Assembly: GCA_025345505.1 (NCBI GenBank)
Contig: JANVCC010000125.1
Location: forward strand, 4,571,441 to 4,635,440
Direction of reading: 5' to 3'
DNA length: 64,000 nt
Origin: Todiramphus chloris collaris
Taxonomy: Eukaryota; Chordata; Aves; Coraciiformes; Alcedinidae
Under the pieces are notes generated by a model. The model was not told the DNA's origin. It worked only from the letters and a program-made list of their open reading frames with translations, and ran no database searches. The position numbers and the translations under genes were made by a program. This document shows positions 1-10,462 of the stretch, piece by piece; positions within the stretch are counted from its first letter, which is position 1, and the number at the start of each line of letters is the position of its first letter.

Positions 1-1610
1 ATGGTGCAGTCGGAGACCCAGACTCATGTCCCTTTCTGCTGATCTTAAATCATAATTCCAGTGAGTGCTTGGAGCAGCACCGTGTAGTGAGAAAAGATTC
101 TCTCAAAGTGAACAGAAGGCATCCAAAGATCTCATTTTCACCTAGTGATGAATTAAGCACAGTTCTGACCAGTGTTAAGAAAACAGACTTCCTGTTTTTC
201 TGAAGATTTCCAAAGGCATTTTTCCTTTGAGAGATATGGACTCCTTTGGGAGTCCTCCAGCAGGATACTGGAAATAAACCAGAACCTTAACAGCTCCACT
301 TGATTTCCAACCTGTCCTCTGGATATGGGCAGGCCCCTCCCAGACCTGCCATATTCAGGTACTCGTAAACTCTTTCAGCAATGGAAAAAGGTTCTAAGAA
401 GCAAATGGTGCCATTTCCTTGTCCCAGCTTGTCCTTCCAAGAAGACCTATGAAGAAGAAAACACTGATGATAGAGAGGAAAAGAAGGAGGGATTTTATTT
501 TTTTTTCCTTTCCCAGGCTTGACTAATTACAAAACTCTTTAGAAAGGCTCCTCCTGAGCAGGTGAGAGGCTGAAATGAAACAGCAACTTAATCCACGGGG
601 ATGAACTTCATCAATGATCCAATTATTTAGGATTAGATGTCTTTTGTATCTCACAGTTGGCAATTCCCAGCCCTGTGTACAGAGATGGACAGCATTTCAC
701 ACCGGTGAATTTGGGGTGGGGGGAGGCATTGGAGAAGACTGCCTTGATTTATAAACGAAAGCGATTAGCATATAAATTGGTACTATAGGTTAGTGAGCAG
801 CGTAGCCTTGACGAGTTGAATGAATCAGCAGGGCTGAGACTGTGGGAAGGAGGCAAATTAAAGTCTCTGCTTGTACAGCTCACTTTAGAGTGCCTGCAAG
901 AGAAAATGAAAGTCGTTTCTTCTGTCGACTTTATCTTTGATTATTTTTCACTTGCTGCTACTTTAATTTCTCCCTTATTCGCTCGTCTTCTGTCTCCCTT
1001 CTATCCCTTTCCGATCACTTGCTCTCTGGTGGGGTCCTACACATCTGTCCAGCACTCCAGATGCTGGTTATTTCACACGTAACATTGACTAGCAAAGCCA
1101 GCTCATGTCTTCCTTCTTCTTTCTCCTGAATGTTTTCTCTTTGTGTCCTGCCCCCCTTTATCCTTTTTTCTTGACCTCTCATCTTTTCTCATTGTGTCTT
1201 TTACTTGTTTTCCTGCTACACTTCTCACTCCCTCTTCATTTTACTATTTGTTGTGTGAAAACAAGGAAAACTCCGGGTGTAAGATGACAATAACAGCTGA
1301 GGCAGATGGTTTCCCTGCACTGTTCCAGTCACATTCCTCTCTCTCGCTAAATATTATCTTATCCATATATAAATATTATATTTTCTGTATACGAATACTA
1401 TCTTATCCATAGCACGATCTTTAAAGTTTTAGCATTTCATTTACAGAACAGCTATATTTTGAGCAGTTGATTAACTGACGTAATGAACATGTAATAAAAC
1501 AAAATGATGAATTCATACATTCCCCGAAGCCTGGCCAAGTCCTAAGTTTCATCTTCCAGTTTATCACACTATAGTAAGGCTGCTCTTGCTCGTCCCTTTT
1601 CCCTATTATG
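1..1610. other. Gene-free stretch, no recognised repeat
   Basis: I see no gene, splice-site chain or known repeat here. The stretch from about 930 to 1250 is pyrimidine-rich on the plus strand, which gives low-complexity open frames in several registers. A 13-base direct repeat (TATCTTATCCATA) occurs at 1355-1367 and again at 1399-1411 in AT-rich DNA. Confidence 0.6.
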
Positions 1611-2034
1611 AATCACAGAATTGTCACAGTTGGAAAAGTCCTCTAAGATCAATGCATCCAACTGTCAACAAAAAGAAATCCCCAAGCAACAACAACAAAA
1701 CCCAAACCAAAACAACAACAAAAATCCAGAACAAAACAACAACCAAAAAACCCAAATCAAAACAACAAAAACAACCACGAACAAACAAACAAAAAAATAA
1801 CAGGAACAACCCAAGCAAGCAACACAAAACAAAACAAAAACTGAATACAAAAACCCCACCTAGGCATCCCACTAGAGGATGCCTTGAAGTCCCTCATCTA
1901 CGCAGTTTTTGAACACCTCCAGGGATGGTGACTCCACCGCCTCCCTGGGCAGCCTGTTCCAGTGCCTGACTACTCCTTCAGTAAAGAAATTCTTCCTCAT
2001 ATCCAGCCTAAACCTCCCCTGGTGCCACTTTAGT
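1611..2034 (-). mobile_element. CR1 LINE fragment, interrupted by an A-rich block
   Basis: CR1 is the main avian non-LTR retrotransposon. Copies are usually cut at the 5' end and finish in a short reiterated tail rather than poly(A). Here the plus strand shows the reverse complement of the 3' end (AATCACAGAATTGTCACAG, from 1611), then the conserved antisense block CTCCAGGGATGGTGACTCC and GGGCAGCCTGTTCCAG near 1918-1962. In an intact copy these parts are joined by a short stretch that is replaced here by about 190 bases of A-rich sequence. The right end, near 2034, meets a second CR1 piece in the opposite orientation. Confidence 0.88.
1668..1858. repeat. A-rich (CAA/CAAA)n low-complexity block
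   Basis: About 190 bases almost free of T and G on the plus strand, built from irregular CAA, CAAA and CCAAA units. It sits inside the flanking CR1 copy. Long open frames on both strands here (Lys/Gln/Asn/Thr-rich on plus, Phe/Val/Cys-rich on minus) come from composition and not from genes. Such blocks are common in songbird assemblies to my knowledge. Confidence 0.85.
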
Positions 2035-2047
2035 TTGCATATAGACC

Positions 2048-2119
2048 AGGGTCAATGGTTGTACTCTATGACTCTGAAGGTCTTTTCCAACCTAGATGAT
2101 TCTATGACTCTATGATTCC
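2048..2119 (+). mobile_element. CR1 3'-end fragment
   Basis: About 70 bases of CR1 3' untranslated end in plus orientation. It contains GGTCTTTTCCAACCTAGATG and the terminal units GATTCTATGACTCTATGATTC. The body is missing. Its cut 5' side faces the 5' side of the minus-strand copy immediately to the left. Confidence 0.82.
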
Positions 2120-4790
2120 TTTGCTTCTTTGTCAGGCATTTGTGTATGAGCATGGGTCGTGGATCATTTTCTGATCTGTTTTCGTCTTTCCTGGGGCCTT
2201 TCTCTCACTCATCACCTTACCTTAGGTACTTACCACCCTCCCCTTCCAATCCCCTCAACTGCCTGTCAGTTGTTACCATCATCCCCTAAAACATCTACTT
2301 TAAAGCCATCCTTTCCACATTGGCAAGATTTTTGGCAAAGATGCTCTTACTCCACTTTGCTACATCAGTTCCACTTCCTATTTATGGCCTTGGTTCCTTA
2401 AAGTGGGACAATTTCTCTTAAAACCCCAACAGTCCCTATTTTAGGCACCAGCCTATCAGGGAAAACACAAAGAAGCTGTTGACTGCAGGGGACCCCAAGA
2501 AGCTACCAGAGCAACTATCTTTCTGACTCACTAAAGGGGACAAACAATATAGATGTCCCAGGGCTTGCTCATATCTCTGTTCTGCCTCAATCAAAACGAT
2601 GTAATTTAGGTTGTCCCATAAAAAATACAGATGTAGTGGTTAATGCACTTAAGCCCCCAGCCATGCTTGGGTTTTTCAAGAGGAGTTTGGCTGTTGGGCT
2701 CTATACCCAGCCCTAAACGATGTGCCTTGCTGCAGGAGTTTTCTTTTTGTACACACTAGTCAGAGATGAACTTAGGCAAAGAAATAAGCATTCCCCCCCC
2801 GCCCCCTTCCATTCAAGTACATTCATTTTTAGTCACTGTGGGCAGTAGCATAGAGCAAGGGAGCAGGTCTCCAGGCTGGCTTATGGGCCACGAGAGTATC
2901 TTCCTTCTCTGTTAGCTCTCTTCTGAGGAAGGTGATTTAAAAAGAAAAATTGGTTTAATAAAGAGCAACTCACTGTGTTATATACCAGCCCTGGGGTAGC
3001 AGTACATTTATCTGCACACATTATGGGTTTAATTTGGTCCATGCAAAATGTAGAGAAAACCAATTAAAAAAAATCTTATTAAATAACTCCTCATCAAAAA
3101 AATGGAGTTCAGTTGAGTAGCTGGAGCCAGGGAAGTGAACAGAGCTCCTGGGCTCTATCAGATGGGGAATCAATGGGATCTCTGTGCCAGCTCCCTGTAT
3201 GTTTTTTCTTTGCTGTGCTGTGCATAGATGTGTAATAGAGAGGATAACACCTATATGTGATGTGAGAATGGGTGAATCCCTTAGAGAGGGCTGAGTGGGA
3301 CGTGCTGCATGTGCTTATGCTCCACATAAGGCATGGAGCTGCCTATACAATGCTGAACTACAGCTGCCCTGATTAAGGCATTACTTTCACAAGTACAAGC
3401 TTTAAACAGGACTTTGTTTCCTTATCACAGCACATGGGATAATTTTTTTTTTGTGCTTCCACATGAAAATCAAACAAATCAACAGTTTCTCCTTTAATTA
3501 TTTTTTCATGTATGAAGTCCCTGGTATAATCACTCACCCTGCATAAACCACCTCAGCCCCGATCAAATGAGTCATAAATACTGATCTGAAAGGAAAACTG
3601 ACAGAAATGTTTCCTCAGAGCATTCAAAGGCAAGTGAGCTGTAAATACAAATGCGAACAGCTGTCATCTTCCAAAGCAATGGAAAGACTTTTGATTGGAT
3701 TTAGAGATCAGAGGCCAGGTGGTGGGACAAGATTCTGGGCCAGCACAGGGGTCCTAGGAACACAACTTTTGGACAATTTGCCCCTTTGCAGCAGTTCTGT
3801 GGTTTGGGTCTCATCGCAGACACTGGCACCTAAGCTGATGTCTCCAAGCTCCCTTGGTAGTCCACAGAGAGATAGTCAGCCTTAGCACTGGAGTTTAGAG
3901 CATCCTAAGAGAGACACTCAAAATATGTCACTTGATTCAGTTACCACCTGCACCTTTTTCTCTTTGTATGCTCTGAAAGGGGTGACCAGCTTCTAGGGAG
4001 ACAAACTGCAAGTCCTTGAACGTAGATTAAATTAGTTCAACCCTCTTCCTAGTTTCTCCGTGATCAAATCTATTTGTGCTTTTCAGTAGCTATGAATTGA
4101 TCAAGTTGGTTCATAAGAGTGCAAATGGTTGAAAAAAAGAACAAGAGTGCTGGAGAAAAGAGAGGTTTTTGGCTTGGAATGTCCAACTCTTCTAGGAAAA
4201 AAAAATGCCTTGATTAGAAATTACCAAAGGCTTTTCCCTCGAGGAGTCAATATTTGCTCTCTTATTAAGAAACAGATTTACAAGATAATGCATGATGCTA
4301 CTGATTCCTGCCAATGCTCCAGATGTAATGTTACCTGGATGGATTCTTCAAAGCAGAGGAAGAAAAGAAACAGACTGCTAATCTAATGTTAGGTCAAGCA
4401 AATGGAAAAAGTTGTTGATTCACCCTGCATGTCCTGCTCCAGTGCATTAAGATACAATTTCTTTCTCAGCTGCACTCTGAAATCTTGTTGAGCCCCATGT
4501 GGACTTATAGTGAGTCTTCTGGATGAAGAGAGACCTAGGTACACTCCAGTTACCAATACAAATGGTGGTTAAACAGCGAGGTCATAATGTTCCCTGTCAA
4601 TTGTCATTTTAGCAAAATGCTCCTATGGCTTCCCTGTAGTTTAGCGCTCCCTTGCCTGTCCCTTTTCCCCATCATCCCATCACCCCCTAAAAGAAATTAC
4701 AGTAGCTCCTAAGATTTAGGGGAAAAAAATCTCATTTTATGAATTCTATCATAGGTGTTCTTAATAAAAATAAAATCTGACAAAATCTTC

Positions 4791-4849
4791 TTTTCTCTCT
4801 CTTTTTTTTTTTTAATTTTTTTTTTTTTTTTAATTTTTTTTTTTTAATT
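4791..4849. repeat. T-rich tract
   Basis: Three runs of 12 to 16 T separated by AA, preceded by TTCTTTTCTCTCTC. There is no LINE or SINE body on its left or right, so I read it as simple low complexity and not as a retroposon tail. Confidence 0.85.
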
Positions 4850-5632
4850 CCCCTTGTCCTCCAAGGGCACCATTTCTTTCAGAGTGCATTAAGATTTACC
4901 ATCTCATTCTCTAGCAGTTTATTGCTGGGTTACTCATGGGGGAAGATTGCTATAACAAGTGCTTACTAGTAAAGGGCTCTGCTGATGGTGTGGCAAGAAA
5001 GAGCATTAAAAGAAAGTCCCCCTAAATCCTAAGAAAATTTTAATGTGCATGTGCATATATATAAAAATTGCCTTTAAAATCTTATACAGAGCGAGGGGGA
5101 TGATACAGCAAGTTCTAGAGGCTTTCATAAGTTGGAGAAACTTATTTTGTTCTCTTTTTGTGTTGAAAACATCTGTCATACAGAAGATGATAATTCCCTT
5201 CCTGGTAAGTATAGTAAGGGAAATTCATATACCTTGGTAGGACTTCAACAGTGTTTTTTCTTTTTTATCAAATCCTTTGCCTCATTTAACAAAGACACAA
5301 ATTTGTCTTATCTAAGAGATCCATAAGATGTTTCAAAGGATCAGCCTTTGTTTGTCTACAAAAGCAATGTTTTGAAGCTGCCCTGAGGAGTCTGGGCTAT
5401 TTTTATTTAGGGTTTTTTGGCTAGTGAGACAAGATGAGCGGGTAAGGTCTTTACAACAAAGCTTTAAGCACATCTGGTAACTTTTCCTGTCTGTATCTGA
5501 ATGGAGAATGTGGGCTTTTATATTGCTGGTTTTTGTTTGTTTCTTTCTTTCTTTTTAAAAAAATTAAGAAAAAGTGGATCTCCAAAGGGACCAAAATTAT
5601 TCTCCAAATTGAGCAGAACTATGTCATTCCTT

Positions 5633-5656
5633 TCAATCAATCAATCAATCAATCAA
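5633..5656. repeat. (TCAA)6 microsatellite
   Basis: Six perfect TCAA units. It is likely to vary in length between individuals. Confidence 0.9.
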
Positions 5657-6508
5657 GTTATGGACTTTGTGGTAGAAATTTGAAATTGAAACATTTTGGA
5701 AATATCTACCTAATTCCTGTGGAAGAAGGATGTGTTGACTCCTCCTTTCTAAAAAATGTTTTATTTTTCTGTTGGCCTCTAGGTGAAAAGGCTTTTCTGA
5801 AGTACTTTAACAACCTGAAAGTGAAACAAAACAATTCCAAGTGAAGAAAACATTAGAGTAAATCCCAAGCTAAACCAACTTAACTTTCAGGTTTGTATCA
5901 GTTCAGCTGAAACACACCCACTTCTGACTCTGTAATTGTAAGGTTTTGCTTCCTAGAAAAGCTACCGCTGGGAGAAAGTGGATGCTTAGTAAACACCAGA
6001 ATCAAGATACATCCATTCATGCTCTATATTTAGGGACATTGTATTGCTACAACCTTGAAAGAAGTACCCTGTGTGTCTCTAAGTGCTATCCCATCGTGCA
6101 GCAGAGATGAGTCTTACGTGAAGAGCTTAGGCGTGTGTTGATGAAAAACTCGTCCTGTGCATTTTGAAGGACAATTCTCAGAAAAAAAGAAACCCTGGTT
6201 ATTGAGTGGGTATCTAGACAGTACTTTGTCATAGGAGCAGTTGACTGAGTTATAGCAAGCAGGAGCATTTCAGTTCTTAATGGCTGTCATTTGTTTTCAT
6301 CTCAATTCCAGCAAACCCTAATGAAACTGAGAGCTGCGTTCCTAAACAAGGACTGCCCACTGTGATGAGGTAGCAGTGAAGGCCTGGAGTCCTCAAAACC
6401 AGCTTTAGTGCAGCGCTTTGTGTTAGATTTCAAAATCATTATTCCTCACAGAAAATACCCTTTCCTGCATTGTGGAAGGCAGGTGGGACACTGTAGTGTC
6501 TATTCATG

Positions 6509-6972
6509 ATAGTAGGATCACAGGTTAATTCAGACTGGAAGGGAGTCAGGAGGTCTTTAGCCCAAATTCTTGCTCAAAGTAGGGTCACCTACAAGGTCAT
6601 ACTAGGCTGCTCAGTTCTTTACCCAGTCAAGCCTTGAAAACCTCCAGGAAAGCCAACTGCCCAGTCCTCTTCAGGCAACCTGTTCCTCACTGGGGAAAAG
6701 TTTATCTTTATATCCACTTTGAATCTCCTTTATTTTCACTTGTGGCTAATACCTTGTCCTCCCCCAGCACGCCCCTGTGAAGAGACTGGCTGTCTCTGTG
6801 ATAATCTCCCTGTAGGTACAGGAGGCTGCTGTTAAGTGCTCCTCAAACCTGCCTCTTCACTGGGCTGAGTAAGCCCCAGTCCTGCAGCCTCTCTACAGGA
6901 CAAGTTCTCCAGTCTCAGGCACCTCAGTGGTCCTCCACTGAGTTCACCACAGTTTATGGATGTCTTTTCTGT
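6509..6972 (-). mobile_element. CR1 LINE fragment, diverged
   Basis: Antisense CR1 of an older, more diverged type. Left end AGGATCACAGGTTAATTCAG followed by CTGGAAGGGAGTCAGGAGGT. Internal landmarks are AACCTCCAGGAAAGCC, GGCAACCTGTTCCTCACTGG and CTTGTCCTCCCCCAGCACGC. The order of blocks matches CR1 read backwards from its 3' end, and no long frame survives. Confidence 0.75.
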
Positions 6973-7039
6973 ATTGTCTTTTCCTTTTTAAAAAGCAGAT
7001 TTCCCTAAAACACAATCTCATTAATGTTTATAAATCCAT

Positions 7040-7372
7040 AAAGGGTGTCAGGAGGATGGAGCCAGGCTCTTCTCTGTTATATCCAATGACAGAACAAGGG
7101 GCAATGGGTGCAAGTTGGAGCAGAAGAGGTTCCACAGAAAAATAAGGAAAAGCTTTTCCACTGTGAGAGTAACAGAGCTCTGGAACAGGCTTCCCGGAGG
7201 GGTTGTGGAATCTCCTTCTCTGGAGACATTTAAAACCCACCTGGATGTGTTCCTGTGTGACCTGCTCTAGGTGGCCCTGGTCTGATGGGGTGGGGGGGAG
7301 GGGTTGGACTAGATGATCTTTCAAGGTCCCTTCCAACCTTTAACATTCTGTGATTCTGTGATTCTGTAATCT
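7040..7372 (+). mobile_element. CR1 LINE, 3' part
   Basis: Plus-oriented copy with an RT C-terminal remnant (GACAGAACAAGGGGCAATGG), then GTGGAATCTCCTTCTCTGGA, a G-rich run at about 7291-7303, GGTTGGACTAGATGATC and a tail of three units of the ATTCTGTG type ending near 7370. The 5' side is truncated. The open frame at 7028-7336 on the minus strand is only its antisense shadow. Confidence 0.9.
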
Positions 7373-7409
7373 TTACTTGGAAACTACTGATACTTTTTTT
7401 GTAATTGGC

Positions 7410-7785
7410 CATCATGGTTTAACCCCAGTAGGCAGCTAAGACCTACAGAGCTGCTCATTCCGTCCCACTGCAGTGGGACAGGGAAAGGAATCTGAAGGGC
7501 AAAAGGTAGGAAATTTCTGGATTGAGCTATTGACTGTTTAATAGGTGAAGAAAAAGCTGCATGCACAAGCAAAGCAAAATCAGGAATTCATTCACTGCAT
7601 CCCATTGGTGGGCACATATTTCACCTTTTCTAGGAGAGCAGGGCTTCAAAATGCATAACTGCTACTTGGGAAGACAAACATCCAAACTCTGAATGTTCCC
7701 TCTTTTTCTCACAGGTTTTATTGCTGATGTTATATGGTCTGGAACACCTCCTTGGTTTAGTTTGGGTCACCTGCTCACCAGTCCG
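7410..7785 (-). mobile_element. ERVL-type LTR fragment
   Basis: The plus strand begins CATGGTTTAACCCCAGTAGG and continues through CAGTGGGACAGGG, GAGCTATTGACTGTTTAATA, AATTCATTCACTGCATCCCA and TACTTGGGAAGACAAACATC. I recognise this order as the reverse complement of the 3' part of an avian ERVL-type LTR. The antisense TATA-region equivalent lies near 7715-7735. The U3 start is missing: the match fades near 7780 and CR1 sequence begins. No internal retroviral sequence is seen, so this is a solo or cut LTR. Confidence 0.75.
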
Positions 7786-7794
7786 ATAGATCTC

Positions 7795-7975
7795 AGACTG
7801 TGCTGGGATTTTGTTTTCCCAGGTACAAAACCTTGCATTTGCCTTTGTTGAACTTCCTAAGGTTCTGGTTAGCCCACTCTTCCAGCCTATCCAGGTCTTC
7901 CTGCAGGGTGACTTTCCTTTCTGAAATGTCCACTTCCCCACCTCAGTTTGGTGCCATCAAACTTTTCTTTAGACC
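7795..7975 (-). mobile_element. CR1 fragment, RT palm region
   Basis: The antisense of the CR1 RT segment that follows the catalytic FADD box. It includes CCAGGTACAAAACCTTGCAT, CCAGCCTATCCAGGTCTTCC and TTTGGTGCCATCAAACTT (about 7947-7964). Translated on the minus strand, the last block gives KFDGTKL where CR1 usually has an FADDTKL-like motif, so the catalytic aspartate pair is broken. Both ends of the element are missing. Confidence 0.7.
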
Positions 7976-10120
7976 TCACAACATAACCAGCTCAGAAGGT
8001 CTACAATATGTTTCAGATGTATCCGAGCAGATCCCAGTGAGACAGGACTAGCCATGCCTCTTGAATTAGTTCAACTCAGATGGGGCAGGTTGACTGATAA
8101 AAAAATAATACATAACTACTGTAGGACATACAAATTGGGCCAGAACCATTAAAATATCTGCCCTGCTGAGCTCACAAGAAGTAACATGTGTTGCTACTTT
8201 TTTGTACTGAGAGAGGCAATTAAGATGCATCTCAGGTATTGGCTTGACTTGTCTATTCTTATCCTTCTTCCATTATTTACAACTATAAAGTATTTGCAGA
8301 AAATTCTGCTGCATTAAGATTCACATCCCATCGCAAAGCCAGGTTTTCATTCCATCCTTTGTAAATCAGGCTTGCATTGGCTTTATGTGAAATGTATTAT
8401 ATATCGTGCTCATTAACACGGCATATGAACACATGGCTGAGAAGATAAGACACTTCAAGAAGAGGAGAAGTGCTGAGATGGCAAGCTGCCTTCCGTAGAA
8501 AGGAAATGTCAGTAAAACTTCAGCACAATGAGATTCTTCAATCATCTTCCCCAATAACCCATTCCACTTGCTAACTAGCCCTCTGAGCCTCTCTGCCTCT
8601 CACTTGTGTATGGCATCTTGAAAAGCAACAGCAAATTATAAATTCACACAAAGGTTACTCAGAAGAGTCCAGGAAGGCTTGAAATTCTTCTTTTATTCAT
8701 CTTGCATTAAGTAAAGGCTCTGCAAACTCTACCAATAGGGGAGATACTCTGAATTTACCAGTCACAAATCAATGAATTATTGCATCTCCTTTAACACACA
8801 ATAGCTCCATCTTCCATAAGTTTTCAGATGCAGAAGAGGCAATATTGAATTCGTTCATCCAAAAATGAATGCTGGCATTCCTCCCATGGGTTCAGAAATA
8901 GGCTCTTAAAAAGTTGCATTTTTCATTTCAGCAAGCGATAAGATTTTTATCTTCTGCCAGGATATTTCAGGCACAAAACCAGAAGTTCAGGCTTTTAGTG
9001 CTTGCATTAGCACTGCATTCACATCATTTGAGGTGATTGATTTTTCTGTCCATAATTTCCTGGCACATGTTGTGCTGCATCTTTATAACTAATATTTGAT
9101 GGCGAATGCTTGTTATCACTGGGAGCTAAGGAACTGGAGCAGAGTTTAATGTGCCACTTATCACTGTCAAAATGTTATTATTGCATTTCTATCAGTTTCT
9201 TCATACGAGGCCATGGTTTCAAAATGACAGTGGGACTTTTGCAGTAGGCAGCACCGATTGCAAGGGGATGTGTGTCTCCATCCCATGCCAGGCTGGGTGA
9301 TTTCCTAACCATAATTACTAAATCTTCTGTGTTGGATTGAGGTTCCCTCAATGATATTGATAAATGAGAGCAGTCCCTTGGTAGATGAGAATAGACTGTG
9401 AGGTACTGGGTTATCAAACGTGTGAACGTTCCTCTTGAATTTCCTTGATATGTTTGCTTCTTAAAACTAGTGACAATTTACTGGGGTTTATAAATGAGGA
9501 AAGAGCCTGAAGGGTTTTTGAGGTTTCAATGGAGAGGAATAGTAGAGGGAACTGAAAAGGCAGGATAATAATTTTCCAATTTTTCCCTGTATGAAAAAGA
9601 TAGATATTTAGCATTTTAAACAGACTCTCATTTCTACATTTCCCTCATTTTACAAAAGGGAAAAAAGCTCCACTGAAACATTTCCACAACTCAAAGCACC
9701 GAGTGACTTGAAACATTTCCTTTGCATTTGATAATTTTTTTGGTTTCATTCCAAACAGCAACAAAACTATTCTTTTTCAGAAAGTGCCAGTGAAGCCACA
9801 AACAACTTTTCATGCTGTGGTCTAACAGACATGTGCACACGCTGCCTACCCAGCTGCCTCCCTGCTGGGACAGTCTATGCTTACTGGCAGTTCAGACCTA
9901 CAGTCTTAGAATGCATCTCAATGTCAAGGAGATGCCTCTCTCACCCTTCAGGTCTCTTCAAACAGTAATTACTCCCTCCAGGAATTAATTGTTAGTTAGA
10001 GGAAGATGGTGAACATGACTGAAGTTGTGCAGAACACCAGATGTCTAAACTTGAGATTATCTTGCATAATGTAATGTCTGTTCATGCATTGGCAAAGGGG
10101 AAAAGTGCATTAAGTTGGTC
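7976..10120. other. Gene-free stretch, possible conserved non-coding DNA
   Basis: No gene and no recognised repeat. The portion at about 8880-9190 is AT-rich with many homeodomain-like and GATA-like words and resembles vertebrate conserved non-coding elements. That is only an impression, since conservation cannot be seen from one sequence. Confidence 0.5.
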
Positions 10121-10462
10121 CCTTTTTCAGAGCACAGATGTTTCCAGTACTTAAAAGAGGCTTACAGGAAAGATGGGAAAGGATTCTCCATCAGGGAGTA
10201 TAGTGATAGGACAAGGGGTAATGGCTTTAAACTGAAAGAGGAGAGATTTAGATTAGATATTGTGAAGAAATACTTCACTGTGACTGGAATGGGTTGCCTA
10301 GAGTGGTTTTGGATGGTCCACCCTGGAAGTGTTCAAGGGCAGGTTGGATGGGGTTTGAGGCAGCTCAGTCTAGTGGATGGTGTCCCTGAACATGGCAGGG
10401 GGGTTGGAACTAGATTATCTGTAAGGGCCCTTCCAACATGAACCATTCAATTATTCTACAAT
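10121..10462 (+). mobile_element. CR1 LINE, RT C-terminus and 3' end
   Basis: Plus-oriented copy whose frame still reads as the CR1 RT C-terminal region, with the motif DRTRGNGFKLKEERFRLDI encoded near 10209-10262. The 3' part follows with GGGGGGTTGGAACTAGATTA and CCCTTCCAACATGAACCATT. It ends in a degenerate ATTCAATTATTCTAC tail. The 5' side is cut. The frame has no complete domain and is not a functional gene. Confidence 0.92.

Larger units (their letters stand above)
2120..6508. other. Gene-free stretch with simple repeats
   Basis: No gene or interspersed repeat recognised in about 4.4 kb. It holds a C-rich run at 2793-2806, a T-rich tract at 4791-4849 and a (TCAA)6 microsatellite at 5633-5656. 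The open frames present are short (104 codons or fewer) and show no family features. Confidence 0.6.

Noticed and set aside
1586..1912. 108-codon Lys/Gln/Asn/Thr-rich frame and its opposed Phe/Val/Cys-rich frames
   Set aside because: Both arise from the CAA-rich low-complexity block inside a CR1 copy.
7028..7336. 102-codon minus-strand frame
   Set aside because: It is the antisense of the plus-strand CR1 at 7040-7372.
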